From NCBI RefSeq assembly GCF_020819555.1, contig NZ_JAJHJB010000017.1, positions 44,484 to 108,483 on the forward strand: DNA of 64,000 bases, read 5' to 3'. The translations under genes were made by a program, and so were the position numbers. The stretch comes from Pelosinus baikalensis (lineage in GTDB: Bacteria > Bacillota > Negativicutes > DSM-13327). Below the pieces are notes generated by a model. The model did no database searches. It had not been told where the DNA came from and saw nothing but the letters and a program-made list of their open reading frames with translations. Positions 1 through 9,596 of this stretch are shown here, in pieces; within the stretch, counting starts at the first letter, position 1; the number at the start of each line of letters is the position of its first letter.

Positions 1-1198
1 AGGTGCCAACTTTGCTTTTATCCGCTTTGCCGTAATCTAGTTTAATTTCATAGCCTACAGGCTTATCGTTTGTAGTAGCCACCTTACTACTAAGAGTACC
101 AGCAGCGTCAGTTCCCATAATTTTAGTAGCTCTGTTTTTAGCGTATTCAGCGCTTAATGTTATGTTTTTAATTCCGCTATATTTAAAGCCGATACCTATT
201 GTGTCATAGCTACCACCTGTTATGCCCCTATCTTCGACAGGATTCTTTAACCATTGAGCAGCCATAGTGAAGTCGGGAGAGAAAGAGTATTTCAACTGAG
301 ACAATTTGTACCAGGTATTAACCTGCTTGAAGGCAGAAGTTGATTTAGTAGTATAAGTAGGATTGCCATTTTTATCAAGAACAGGATTGCCACTTGAATC
401 AACAACAGCAGTAGTAGTATAAGTAGTAGTACTATTAGTACCGCCATGTTTCATAGCATACATGTCTAAAGTTAATTTATTGCCGATAGTAACGCCTGCG
501 CCGTCCCAGTTATCTTTATCCCAGCCGGTATAGGCATTGAAGGTTTTAAAATTGCCGCGGCCTGCCAATACATGCATTCCGGCAACGTCGCCTTCCACAT
601 AAGCACGGGCCAGGACATTCAGGTTGTCACTGCCGCTGCCACCATATTTAGCGGCTTGCGATTCATAGCGGGCAGATACTTTCCAGTTATCATCCAAAGG
701 AGCGCTCATATTCAAGCGGAACCGCTCTTGGCCATTTTTCCGTTTGTCAGAATTAGCATCGCTAAAACCTGAAACGCCATCACCAGCATAATCGTAGCGG
801 ATGCGTAATTCACCACCAATTGTAATTTTGCCAAGAGCGTTAACTTTCTTTTCTAAAGTTTTTACACGAACCCCCAAATTGTTGAGTTCGTTAGCATATT
901 CTGCAGAAAGTTTGTCAATCGCAGCTTTATCAGCAGCATCTGCTTTGTCGACATGGGTCATTGCTTTGGCAACCAATGAAGCCATTTCATAACGAGTGAT
1001 AGCGCGATCACCGCGGAAATCGCCATCGTTATAGCCATCAATAAGACCTGCTTTTACTAGTTGTGTCACGGCAGGATATGCCCAATGATTGGACGGGACT
1101 GTTGTAAACGGATTTTCCGTTCCGGTTGCCGCAAATGCTGTACCTGCAACACTACAGCCAAACATTACAGCAAGTGCCAGAGTTAAACTTTTTTTCAT
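1..1198 (-). CDS. SLH-domain outer-membrane porin, OmpM-like (3' end outside window)
   Basis: The reading frame is open from the ATG at 1198 down to the window edge (399 codons, no stop), so the C-terminus is missing. The protein starts with a signal peptide (MKKSLTLALAVMFGCSVAG, cleavage near AFA-A). An SLH domain covers about residues 27-80 (NHWAYPAVTQL, then DGYNDGDFRGDRAITRYEMA), followed by a short coiled-coil stretch (about 80-115) and a long run of alternating aromatic/polar beta-strands typical of a barrel (ELRIRYDY, RFRLNMSAPL). In Negativicutes such proteins tether the outer membrane to peptidoglycan through SLH and form the major porin. The start is set by an AGGAGGAG ribosome site at 1204-1213. 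A second gene of the same design lies at 56309-57580. Confidence 0.93.
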   Translation of the reverse strand, partial: MKKSLTLALAVMFGCSVAGTAFAATGTENPFTTVPSNHWAYPAVTQLVKAGLIDGYNDGDFRGDRAITRYEMASLVAKAMTHVDKADAADKAAIDKLSAEYANELNNLGVRVKTLEKKVNALGKITIGGELRIRYDYAGDGVSGFSDANSDKRKNGQERFRLNMSAPLDDNWKVSARYESQAAKYGGSGSDNLNVLARAYVEGDVAGMHVLAGRGNFKTFNAYTGWDKDNWDGAGVTIGNKLTLDMYAMKHGGTNSTTTYTTTAVVDSSGNPVLDKNGNPTYTTKSTSAFKQVNTWYKLSQLKYSFSPDFTMAAQWLKNPVEDRGITGGSYDTIGIGFKYSGIKNITLSAEYAKNRATKIMGTDAAGTLSSKVATTNDKPVGYEIKLDYGKADKSKVGT

Positions 1199-1326
1199 GT
1201 TTTTCTCCTCCTAGTTTTTTTATATAGTAGGGGAATCAAATAGAGTATATTGAGTTGCACATGTTCCCTCAACGGTTCTATCCTATCCCTATATCTATTA
1301 CCATCATTAGAACGGTCTGGCAAAAT

Positions 1327-1611
1327 CTAGTATGCACCTCCAATGCCGACAGTCCCGATGGTCAAAGACCCTGAATAAGTAAATTTTTGTATTTTATTTC
1401 AAAAAATGTCTACTTTTACTTTAAACAAATTAGAACATTTTGACAATTTAATATATTAAGATTATTCTTCACTTTCTTAAGTTTAATAGCGTCCATTTTT
1501 AATATAAATGACATAAGGGTGAGTTAGACTAGCAGGTGCATCTTGTAAAGCTATTTTTCCATCTGGTAAATTGGAAGCCATACTGATCTGTCCCTTTGGT
1601 GCTTGGTGCAG
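1327..1611 (-). pseudogene. possible remnants of one or two lost minus-strand genes
   Basis: Two short stop-terminated frames on the minus strand read like protein C-termini: 1611-1483 (contains SNLPDGKIALQDAPASLTHP and ends IKNGRY) and 1398-1327 (ends LTIGTVGIGGAY). Neither has a start codon with a convincing ribosome site, and neither belongs to a family I recognise. They lie between the porin gene and the pectinase promoter. They may be leftovers of a deleted gene or simply chance. Confidence 0.2.
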
Positions 1612-1692
1612 CTATAAATCCATTGCTATCAAGGAATCCTCTGTCTCTAGATACAATGTCACATGACAAAAGTAGCTGTAGAAGAAATATTG

Positions 1693-1756
1693 CTTAAGAT
1701 TTTAAATAATTATCTGAAGAAATTAAATTTACAGAAAATTGATTGTTGTTTATACT
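1693..1756 (+). promoter_or_regulatory. pectin-regulon promoter, copy 1: palindromic operator and -35/-10
   Basis: The imperfect palindrome CTTAAGATT-N9-TATCTGAAG (1693-1719) is followed by TTTACA (1728-1733), a 17-base spacer and TATACT (1751-1756). The operator start is 58 bases from the -10 start, exactly as in the two other copies at 6248 and 12148. The leader to the secreted pectinase also holds a five-codon frame with a strong ribosome site (1799-1816) and a perfect palindrome AATGATA-GT-TATCATT (1834-1849). Confidence 0.6.
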
Positions 1757-1927
1757 GCAATAAGTCAAGCCTGAATATTTAAAAGGAGAGGATTTGTTAT
1801 GAAACAAAATCGATGACCAATAAAAACTTAGTGAATGATAGTTATCATTAGCTATTAGAAGCGTTGGACCGTTTTGAAAATGCCAAGTAGTCAAGTGATG
1901 AGAAGCATATTAGGAGGTAGTTACTAC

Positions 1928-4654
1928 ATGAAGAGAGCAAATCGGTTATCGTTGGTATTAATAGTTTTGCTAGTGATCTGTCAAGTGTACGGTTTGGGAG
2001 GGGATATGGTAAAAGCATCTGCAGCCACTGTACTGCCACCGCAAAACTTGAGAGTTCCAGCCCTAGCATATGATGAGAAAAGCATTGTGTTAGTATGGGA
2101 AAAGCCCGAGAATTACTCGAACATTGTAAACTACAATGTTTATATGAACGGTAAGTTGGTAGGCAATGCGAATGAAAGCAATCATTCCCTGGCAAAAACA
2201 AACATTGATAACTTCTATAGAGATGCTAGTAATAGTGCTGCACAAAAAATAACGATGCATAATTACACTGCTACTAATCTTAAGGCGAATACAGTCTATA
2301 CTTTTACAGTCAGGGCAGTCGATAAAGATGGAAAAGAATCACCCGACAGTATTCGCGTGAAGCAATCTACAACAGCGATTCCTAAGATATTTAATGTTGT
2401 TGACTATGGAGCAGTTGGGGATGGCGTTACATCAAATACAAAGGCCATTCAAGCAGCAATTGACGCCTGTACTCCAGGCGGAAAAGTGTTGATACCTGCC
2501 GGAATATTTAAGACAGGAGCTATTTGGCTCAAAGGTGATATGACGTTTGAAATTGGTAAAGATTCAACTCTCTTGGCTACAGAAAACGCTGATGAGTATC
2601 CTTATCACTATTTGTTATATGATTATTCTACAGACGAGCGTTTTTACTCACTGATCAATGCCCATACCTATGACTATGGCAGTATCAAGAATATTCGAAT
2701 TGTGGGCGAAGGCACAATTGATGGCAATGGCTGGATACAAGACGGCTTTGACAAAGAAGACTCTTCATTACCCGTATATCTTCCAGCTAAAAATAGCAGC
2801 AAAGATAACGTTCTTGATCCTAATCATGCTCTTAATATCGGTATACTGGCAAAAACCAGTATTGAAAAAGCAATGGCAATGAATAAGATGAACTTTAAAG
2901 CCGTTTATCCTAGAAGACCAAGTATGATTACGTTAAGAGGTGTTACGAATGTGTACTATGGTGGTTTTACCGCAGTAAATCCTGCCAACCACACTTTGAT
3001 CAACTTAAATTGCAATAATGTAACAGTAAATGGTGTAATTATGAAGACTTATGATGCTAATAATGGCGATGGAATTGAATTTGCTCATGGAAATGGTTTG
3101 ACTGTATTTAATACTTTCTTTGATACAGGTGATGACTGCATGAATTTTGCAGCGGGGCAAGGGGCTGCTGGTCAAAAGGAAGAATCGACTAAAAATGCTT
3201 GGATTTTTAACAATTATTTTAGACAAGGACATGGAGCTATTGTAACAGGAAGTCATACAGCTGCATGGACAGAGAATATATTGGCAGAAGATAATGTTAT
3301 TAATCATACTGATACAGGTCTTCGCAGCAAAACAAATAACGCTACTGGCGGTGGTGCCAGAAACATCTTGTTCAGGGATAATGCGCTGAAAGATATTAAA
3401 CTGCAAGCATTCATCTTTACGTCAGCTTATTCTGATCCAAATGCAGTAGTCGAATTTGAACCTGCTTCCGCACCAGGACGGTTCAAGGATATGACTATTA
3501 AAAATTGCACGGTAGACACCACTGGTGCTCCTGCCATTGAAGTAGCAGGAGTAAGTAACGGGTTTCATGAAAATATTAATTTTGAAAATGTGAAATTCTA
3601 TAATGTAAAACCTACCAAAATTGATTATTTGAAGAATAGCTCTTTTAGCAAAGTCACATTTGACAATAAGACGCCCAATCCGTGGGTTATTACTAATTCG
3701 ATAGGACTTTCCTTTGATAAGGATACTACAGCAACGCCAGTGACAACTGATGCGTCAGTTGGTCCAGTCTGGTCAGATAAGAGTACATTATTGGCCGATG
3801 CCATCGAGGAAAGCAGTGTAACCCTGAAGTGGACTGGAGCAAAAGATAATGTGGCGGTGGCTGCATATCGGATATGGAATGAAAATTCCGTAGCAGCTAC
3901 AGTTTCAGGAAATACATCAATCCATAAGGTTACAGGTTTGGCACCAGCTTTATCCTATGATTTTAAGGTAGAGGCGTCCGATGCAACAGGAAATTGGACA
4001 CTCAGCGGACCAAGCTTGAAAGTAGTAACAAAAGGTGTGAAGGACAATGTGCCCCCTGTAGTGCCTGAAGGAAAAGAAATTGTAAAATCCGTTAAAGTAG
4101 GTACGACATGGGTGAATATCGCATGGAAACCTGCGACAGATTTGTATGGTATAAAACAGTATGCCATCTATGAAAACGACAAGCTGGTAACTGTTGTTGC
4201 TGGCAATACAAGTGCTTATAATGTTACAGGGCTCGTGCCTGGAACAAATTATCTTTTCAATGTGAAGGCAGTAGACGCTTCTGGGAATGAAACTGTATAC
4301 GGCTTAAGGTTAGAAGTGACTACGAAACCGGGGTATGACACTGGGGCACCAAAGTGGCTGGCAAATAGTAAAATAACCAGTAGTAACGTAACGAATACAA
4401 GTGTGACCCTTAATTGGCCCATGGCTGTAGATGATAAACAAGTTGTTGGTTATAGAATATTTCAAGATGGAAAACCGATAAAAAACGATACAGAGTTTAC
4501 TCTAATAAATACGGCGTATACCGTTGAGGGCAACGCGTTCACTGTGATAGGGCTCGCACCTAATACCACTTACACCTTTAAAGTGGAAGCTGGTGATACT
4601 GCAGGAAAATGGACTGGAACTGGTCCAAGTATACGTGTAACTACGAAAAAGTAG
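1928..4654 (+). CDS. secreted exo-polygalacturonase, FN3-GH28-FN3x3
   Basis: Hydrolyses polygalacturonic acid outside the cell, probably from chain ends (PehX-like family GH28). The start is the ATG at 1928, nine bases after AGGAGGT; an upstream in-frame TTG at 1874 lacks a ribosome site. A signal peptide covers about residues 1-33 (ends KASA-A). An FN3 domain (about 36-145) is followed by the beta-helix catalytic domain (about 150-590), opening with NVVDYGAVGDG. GH28 catalytic positions are visible: D381 (NGDG), D402/D403 (GDDC), H435 (GHG), R466/K468 (RSK). Three more FN3 domains fill residues 615-908. There is no SLH domain or LPxTG anchor, so it is probably free or bound through FN3. It sits upstream of the intracellular half of the pathway and has its own operator-type promoter. 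Confidence 0.93.
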   Translation: MKRANRLSLVLIVLLVICQVYGLGGDMVKASAATVLPPQNLRVPALAYDEKSIVLVWEKPENYSNIVNYNVYMNGKLVGNANESNHSLAKTNIDNFYRDASNSAAQKITMHNYTATNLKANTVYTFTVRAVDKDGKESPDSIRVKQSTTAIPKIFNVVDYGAVGDGVTSNTKAIQAAIDACTPGGKVLIPAGIFKTGAIWLKGDMTFEIGKDSTLLATENADEYPYHYLLYDYSTDERFYSLINAHTYDYGSIKNIRIVGEGTIDGNGWIQDGFDKEDSSLPVYLPAKNSSKDNVLDPNHALNIGILAKTSIEKAMAMNKMNFKAVYPRRPSMITLRGVTNVYYGGFTAVNPANHTLINLNCNNVTVNGVIMKTYDANNGDGIEFAHGNGLTVFNTFFDTGDDCMNFAAGQGAAGQKEESTKNAWIFNNYFRQGHGAIVTGSHTAAWTENILAEDNVINHTDTGLRSKTNNATGGGARNILFRDNALKDIKLQAFIFTSAYSDPNAVVEFEPASAPGRFKDMTIKNCTVDTTGAPAIEVAGVSNGFHENINFENVKFYNVKPTKIDYLKNSSFSKVTFDNKTPNPWVITNSIGLSFDKDTTATPVTTDASVGPVWSDKSTLLADAIEESSVTLKWTGAKDNVAVAAYRIWNENSVAATVSGNTSIHKVTGLAPALSYDFKVEASDATGNWTLSGPSLKVVTKGVKDNVPPVVPEGKEIVKSVKVGTTWVNIAWKPATDLYGIKQYAIYENDKLVTVVAGNTSAYNVTGLVPGTNYLFNVKAVDASGNETVYGLRLEVTTKPGYDTGAPKWLANSKITSSNVTNTSVTLNWPMAVDDKQVVGYRIFQDGKPIKNDTEFTLINTAYTVEGNAFTVIGLAPNTTYTFKVEAGDTAGKWTGTGPSIRVTTKK

Positions 4655-4685
4655 TAAGTTAAAGATGAGTCAGTAATAATAACAA

Positions 4686-4729
4686 ACCGTCCTGGACCAT
4701 TGAAAGTTCAAGGGTTCAGGACGGTTTTT
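4686..4729 (+). terminator. intrinsic terminator after the secreted pectinase
   Basis: The arms ACCGTCCTG and CAGGACGGT form a GC-rich stem followed directly by TTTTTC, ending the monocistronic pectinase transcript. Confidence 0.85.
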
Positions 4730-4820
4730 CATTAGTGTAGTGGAAGAGTAAATAAGAATTACAAATAACAATGCATCAGTTTAAGGTATAAAAAATAATC
4801 CTATCATGGAGGTAGCTATT

Positions 4821-6182
4821 ATGAATTATGGACAACAAATTCTGGGTCATGAAGTAGAAACAGAACAAGGGTGGGGGCAAATTCAGCACATCCTAAGTCA
4901 AATTATTCCTCCTACTTTTCCTCGTCGTGATTTTGTAGTAACAGATTTTGGTGCAGTTGGGAACGGAATAATGGATTGTACAGATGCTTTTCGCAGAGTA
5001 ATGATGGCAGCTAATATGGCTGGTGGAGGGCGGGTGGTAGTTCCTGCGGGGATTTACCTTACAGGGCCTATCCATTTTAAGAGCAAAGTCAATTTGTATG
5101 TGTCTAAAGAGGCTACCATAAAATTCAGCCAAGATCTAGAAAAATATTTACCCATGGTGCTGAATCGGTTTGAGGGAGTGGAACTTTACAATTATTCTCC
5201 TTTAATCTATTCCTATGGTGCCGTAAATATTGCCATTACTGGGGAGGGGATTCTTGATGGTAACGGTGATAATGAGCATTGGTGGCCATGGAAGGGGTTA
5301 ACCCAGTATGGTTGGCAAGAAGGGCAGGTGCATCAGGCTGAGGATCGTAATGTGCTGTTTACTATGGCAGAGCAGAATGTACCTGTAGAAGAAAGAAAAT
5401 TTGGCAGCGGACACTATTTGCGTCCAAGCTTTATACAGTTTTATAACAGTAAAAATATCTTAATTGAAGGTGTTACAGTAAAGGACTCTCCCATGTGGCA
5501 GATTTCTCCCGTGCTTTGTGAAAATATCACGATTAATAGTGTGAAAATCATTGGGCATGGTCCTAATACTGACGGTTTTGATCCGGACTCCTGTAAGAAT
5601 ATCTTGATTAAAAATTGCTATTTTGATAATGGAGATGATTGTATTGCCATTAAATCAGGCAGAAATGGTGATGGCAGGCGAATCAACATTCCCTGTGAAA
5701 ACATTGTGATCCAGAATAATTATATGAAGGACGGACACGGTGGCATAACCATCGGCAGTGAAATATCAGGTAGTGTTCGCAACGTTTTTGCTGATCATAA
5801 TGTGATGGATAGTCCCAATTTAGATCGTGCATTACGATTTAAAACCAATTCTGTACGTGGCGGCATCATCGAAAATATTTACTTTAGAAATACGACTGTA
5901 AAAAGTATTGACGAAGAAATTTTCATAGTCGATATGGATTATGAAGAGGGAGATGCCGGAGAGTATACACCTATTGTGCGCAATATCTTTGTTGAGAACT
6001 TAGAGAGTTACGGCGGAAAAACCGGAATTTTGATGAGTGCATATGAGCGCACCCCCATTAGCAATGTACAATTCACGAATTGCATATTGCACAATGTAGA
6101 AACCCCTTTTGTCTTGAAAAATGTTGAAAGATTAGTATTTAAAAATGTCAGTATTAATGGGAAACATTATGATGACGTATAA
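4821..6182 (+). CDS. cytoplasmic GH28 polygalacturonase (oligogalacturonide hydrolase)
   Basis: 453 residues, no signal peptide, so it acts in the cytoplasm on imported oligogalacturonides, like exo-acting GH28 enzymes of Thermotoga. The catalytic beta-helix opens with FVVTDFGAVGNG (about residue 34) and carries the full GH28 set: D251 (NTDG), D272/D273 (GDDC), H306 (GHG), R339/K341 (RFK). The start at 4821 follows GGAGGT at 4808-4813; a start at 4806 would place that ribosome site inside the gene. It lies between the secreted enzyme and the ABC importer, with terminators or hairpins on both sides, so it is probably transcribed alone. No copy of the shared operator was found in front of it. 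Confidence 0.93.
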   Translation: MNYGQQILGHEVETEQGWGQIQHILSQIIPPTFPRRDFVVTDFGAVGNGIMDCTDAFRRVMMAANMAGGGRVVVPAGIYLTGPIHFKSKVNLYVSKEATIKFSQDLEKYLPMVLNRFEGVELYNYSPLIYSYGAVNIAITGEGILDGNGDNEHWWPWKGLTQYGWQEGQVHQAEDRNVLFTMAEQNVPVEERKFGSGHYLRPSFIQFYNSKNILIEGVTVKDSPMWQISPVLCENITINSVKIIGHGPNTDGFDPDSCKNILIKNCYFDNGDDCIAIKSGRNGDGRRINIPCENIVIQNNYMKDGHGGITIGSEISGSVRNVFADHNVMDSPNLDRALRFKTNSVRGGIIENIYFRNTTVKSIDEEIFIVDMDYEEGDAGEYTPIVRNIFVENLESYGGKTGILMSAYERTPISNVQFTNCILHNVETPFVLKNVERLVFKNVSINGKHYDDV

Positions 6183-6186
6183 AATA

Positions 6187-6235
6187 GCTTATGATAAGAG
6201 TGCAAGCCACATTGGTTTGCACTCTCATTATAAGC
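6187..6235 (+). terminator. long stem-loop after the cytoplasmic GH28 gene
   Basis: GCTTATgATaAGAGTGCAA pairs with TTGCACTCTcATtATAAGC across a short loop. No T-run follows, so it may act as an mRNA 3' stabiliser rather than a classical terminator. Confidence 0.55.
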
Positions 6236-6247
6236 TGCAATAAATAT

Positions 6248-6311
6248 ATTAAAATAGTTAATAGTTATCTTAATATATCAAATTCTTGGAAAATTGTTTT
6301 TATTCTATAAT
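6248..6311 (+). promoter_or_regulatory. pectin-regulon promoter, copy 2, before the ABC importer operon
   Basis: The palindrome ATTAAAATA-N9-TATCTTAAT spans 6248-6274, with a weak -35 (TTCTTG, 6283-6288), a 17-base spacer and TATAAT at 6306-6311. About 60 bases are nearly identical to 12148-12211. The operator centre would lie near -57, upstream of a poor -35 box, which fits an activator better than a repressor (inference). Confidence 0.65.
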
Positions 6312-6352
6312 TAAGGAAATGAAGCTAAAAGAATGAAGGTGAGCAAATAACT

Positions 6353-7312
6353 ATGCAATTACAAGAAAAAGTTAAGGCACTAAAAAATCAGGTAAAAAGG
6401 AGGCAGTCTTCGCAACAAGAGAATACGTTTGATTATGAAAAGTGGCTTCCCTATCTTTTCATCTCCCCTGCGCTGGTATTTATTGCAGGATTCTTATTTT
6501 ATCCACTGGGTAATGTCTTTTATTACAGTTTGCAGAATTATAATGCCAATACACCGTTCTATAACGGCTTTGCAGGTTTGGATAATTTTGTACGCATTTT
6601 GACCCAAGATCCTCAGTTTTATGCCAGCTTGTGGATTTCATTCAAATGGGTAGTTTCACAAGTTTCATTACAGGTATTCTTTGGAATGAGCATTGCACTG
6701 CTGTTAAATCAAAAGTTTAGATTTCGTACTTTTTTCAGAGCAGCTGCTTTTACACCGTGGGCTATTTCCGGTGTACTGACTTCTGTTATGTGGTCATTAA
6801 TGTACAATGAACACATGGGTGTTGTTAATGATTTGTTATTAAAAGTTGGATTTATTGAACAGAGACAGGCATGGGTAGCAGATCTTGCTACCGTTTTCCC
6901 GGCAGTTGTCGTTGCAGAACTTTGGAGAGGCATTCCCTTTTTTGCCATCACATTGCTATCTGCTTTGCAGAGTATTCCTGAAGAACTTTATGAGGCAGCC
7001 AAGGTTGACGGGGCAGGACGCATAAAAACATTTTTATATGTGACCTTACCCCAACTGAAGAACACGCTTATATTGACAACATTATTGCGTTGCGTCTGGG
7101 AGTATAATAATGTTGATTTAATTTTCAACTTAACAGGAGGGGGACCAGCACATCATACAACTACGTTGACTATGTATGTTGCTGAATTGGCAATTCGCGA
7201 AAATAATTTTGGGTATGGTTCAGCGATAACGGTCATATCCTTTGCTATTTTGCTCGTATTTGTAGTTACCTATTTGAAAATTAGTCGTATGGAAAGAGGT
7301 GCCGAAGTATGA
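6353..7312 (+). CDS. ABC sugar importer permease, MalF-type (TogM-like)
   Basis: First membrane subunit of an importer for galacturonate oligomers. 319 residues: a basic cytoplasmic N-terminus (about 1-35), then six predicted membrane segments beginning WLPYLFISPALVFIAGFLFY. The ATPase-contacting EAA loop is present near residues 215-235 (EELYEAAKVDGAGR). It starts the operon permease-permease-lipoprotein-oligogalacturonate lyase-ATPase and overlaps the next permease by four bases (ATGA). Substrate is assigned from the embedded PL22 lyase; Dickeya TogMNAB is the characterised parallel. The shared operator lies immediately upstream. Confidence 0.9.
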   Translation: MQLQEKVKALKNQVKRRQSSQQENTFDYEKWLPYLFISPALVFIAGFLFYPLGNVFYYSLQNYNANTPFYNGFAGLDNFVRILTQDPQFYASLWISFKWVVSQVSLQVFFGMSIALLLNQKFRFRTFFRAAAFTPWAISGVLTSVMWSLMYNEHMGVVNDLLLKVGFIEQRQAWVADLATVFPAVVVAELWRGIPFFAITLLSALQSIPEELYEAAKVDGAGRIKTFLYVTLPQLKNTLILTTLLRCVWEYNNVDLIFNLTGGGPAHHTTTLTMYVAELAIRENNFGYGSAITVISFAILLVFVVTYLKISRMERGAEV

Positions 7313-8145
7313 TGAAAATCAGCCTCCAAAAGAAACGATTTTTTACATTGTATTTTCCATTATTGATTACCATGACATTCATCATGTTTCCTTTTTACTG
7401 GACCGTGAATACAGCTATCAAGAATGAGGGAGATATTGTCAAAACGCCATTGGAGTATATTCCAAGCCAGATTACCTTTGATAATTTCATAAATGCCTGG
7501 AATAATATTGGTTTTGCATTGTTTTTTAAGAATAGCTTGTTTCTAGCTGGTTGTACTGTTATATCTGTAGTTTTTTTTGCTACTTTGGTAGGATATGCTT
7601 TAAGTCGATATCGTTTTAAAGGGAAAAAAGCCTTTTTGCTTCTGTTGTTGTGTACTCAGTTTGTTCCTGGGGCGATGCTCATTATTCCCTTGTTCATTAT
7701 CTTCAAGAATTTGGGTCTCATCAGTAATCCACTATCCCTCATTATTGCTTATACTACTTTCCAAATACCGTTTAATTCTATACTTATGAATGGGTTTATC
7801 TCTAATGTGCCAGTGCAGCTTGAAGAGGCGGCAATGGTAGATGGCTGCAGCCGTCTGCAGGCCATTCGCCATGTTATCTTTCCCTTATTGTTACCAGGAA
7901 TCGTAGCGACGGGCGTATTTACTTTTATCTATGCCTGGAATGAATTCTTATTCGCCTTTATGCTTACGAACAAGGCGGCAAATTTTACCCTTTCGGTTGG
8001 GCTAAGCTACATGATGGGAGAATTCAACATTAATTATGGTGCCCTTGCAGCTGGCAGTGTAATTGCATTAGTCCCTGCAATTATCATGTTTGCTTATGCA
8101 CAGAGGTATCTAGTTAATGGTTTGGGAGGTGCTGTAAAAGGATAA
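7309..8145 (+). CDS. ABC sugar importer permease, MalG-type (TogN-like)
   Basis: Second membrane subunit, partner of the preceding gene. 278 residues with six membrane segments and the EAA motif LEEAAMVDGCSRLQAIRHV at about residues 174-192, typical of the MalG branch. The start overlaps the upstream stop (ATGATG), so the two permeases are translationally coupled. Downstream is the substrate-binding lipoprotein, 66 bases away. Confidence 0.9.
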   Translation: MMKISLQKKRFFTLYFPLLITMTFIMFPFYWTVNTAIKNEGDIVKTPLEYIPSQITFDNFINAWNNIGFALFFKNSLFLAGCTVISVVFFATLVGYALSRYRFKGKKAFLLLLLCTQFVPGAMLIIPLFIIFKNLGLISNPLSLIIAYTTFQIPFNSILMNGFISNVPVQLEEAAMVDGCSRLQAIRHVIFPLLLPGIVATGVFTFIYAWNEFLFAFMLTNKAANFTLSVGLSYMMGEFNINYGALAAGSVIALVPAIIMFAYAQRYLVNGLGGAVKG

Positions 8146-8211
8146 TTTTAGATGTGAAAGAATTTAGTTAGTTGACAATAAGCTACAAAACGAGAAGGAG
8201 TGATACTCACT

Positions 8212-9543
8212 ATGTTCAAAAAAGGAACAAAGGTGTTAATGGTCGCCTGTTTATTGAGTTCGCTGGTGCTGCTATTCGGATGCGGGCAGAAGCAGGCGGC
8301 TACTGGACAGCCAGCAGGAGAAAAGGTCAATATTGTATTCTGGGATGAAAATGCAGGGCCAGACCGTACTCCCTACTATGAAGTATTAATTAAGAAATTT
8401 GAAGCGCAGAATCCCAATATCCATGTTGAGTATGTTGGTCTTCCTAAGAAGTCAGCAAAACAAAAAATTGATACTGCGATTGCTGCCAATGATCTTCCGG
8501 ATGTATGTGGTGTGCAAACGAGTTGGATAGCTGATTTTACGGCACGAAAAGTATTATTGGAAATGGACCCGTTGTTTGATAAATGGAGTGAGAAAGACGA
8601 GATTTCCCCGTCTATTATCCAGTCAAATCGTGATATGGTATTGGATAAAAAACTATACCAATTGCCTAATACGATGAATATGGAGATTTTATGGTATAGA
8701 CCTGACTGGTTTAAAGAAGCTGGCGTGCAAGTTCCTGAAAATTGGGATCAATTTTTTACTGCTGTAGAAAAAATGACAGATAAAGACAAAAATCGTTATG
8801 GTTTTACCATTCGTGGCGGTGATGGTGCATCTTTTCAATTGCAGCGAATGATGTTTGCTTACTCTGGTTTTACTGAATATTTTGATGCAAATGGTAAGTG
8901 CCTCATTAATGATCCGAAACATGTTGAGTTTCTTAAAAAATACTTAGCGCTTTATAAGACCTTTACACCGAAAAGCGATGTGACGAATGGTTATAAAGAA
9001 ATGATTGCTGCTTTTGATACGGGTGCTGTTGCCATGGTGCAGCATAATATTGGATCCTACTCAGAACATAAGAAATCTATGAAGCCAGAACAATATGCTC
9101 CATTAGGTTTACCTAAAACGGCAAATGGACTGTTAATGCAAGAAGGCGGAAATACCAATGGCTACGGCATTTTCAAAACAACGAAGCATCCAGAAGAAGC
9201 ATGGAAATTTGTAAGTTTCTTGTGTTCACAAGAAAGCCAGAGCTATTGGAACCAAAGCATTGGACAGATTCCTACCAATACAGAATCTTTGAAAGAACCT
9301 TGGGCAAAAGAATTACCTCATATGCAGCTTGCGTTACAAATGCTTTCTGATCCTAACTTTAGAATCTATCAACCACCAATGCAATTACCTGACTATCGTT
9401 CCATCCTGGATCAAACAGTCGACCCTGGCATTCAGGCTGTAATGACTGGAAAGAAATCAGCAGAAGATTTTCTGAATGAATGGGCAGCTGCTTTTGAAAA
9501 ATCAAAACAAAAATATGACGCATATGTAGCTGGTAAACAATAG
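8212..9543 (+). CDS. extracellular solute-binding lipoprotein, family 1 (TogB-like)
   Basis: Captures the oligosaccharide and delivers it to the permeases. 443 residues with a lipoprotein signal: hydrophobic stretch, then the lipobox LLFG-C (Cys about residue 24). The mature part opens with VNIVFWDENAG, the usual first strand of family 1 sugar-binding proteins, and has the usual length. The ATG at 8212 is preferred over an in-frame GTG at 8200 because that GTG overlaps the GAAGGAG ribosome site (8194-8200). Confidence 0.92.
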   Translation: MFKKGTKVLMVACLLSSLVLLFGCGQKQAATGQPAGEKVNIVFWDENAGPDRTPYYEVLIKKFEAQNPNIHVEYVGLPKKSAKQKIDTAIAANDLPDVCGVQTSWIADFTARKVLLEMDPLFDKWSEKDEISPSIIQSNRDMVLDKKLYQLPNTMNMEILWYRPDWFKEAGVQVPENWDQFFTAVEKMTDKDKNRYGFTIRGGDGASFQLQRMMFAYSGFTEYFDANGKCLINDPKHVEFLKKYLALYKTFTPKSDVTNGYKEMIAAFDTGAVAMVQHNIGSYSEHKKSMKPEQYAPLGLPKTANGLLMQEGGNTNGYGIFKTTKHPEEAWKFVSFLCSQESQSYWNQSIGQIPTNTESLKEPWAKELPHMQLALQMLSDPNFRIYQPPMQLPDYRSILDQTVDPGIQAVMTGKKSAEDFLNEWAAAFEKSKQKYDAYVAGKQ

Positions 9544-9596
9544 GGGATATAGTTGTTGCTGGTTGTAGTAAAGAGCTTTAAGGAGGCGTAACCTTA

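Noticed and set aside
1321..1380. c-di-GMP or other riboswitch before the porin gene
   Set aside because: On the minus strand the GC-rich stretch does not match the c-di-GMP-I or -II core; it reads better as a peptide-coding scar.
3005..3406. 133-codon minus-strand open frame inside the secreted pectinase gene
   Set aside because: It lies wholly within a well-supported GH28 catalytic domain in the other strand, has no ribosome site and resembles no family.
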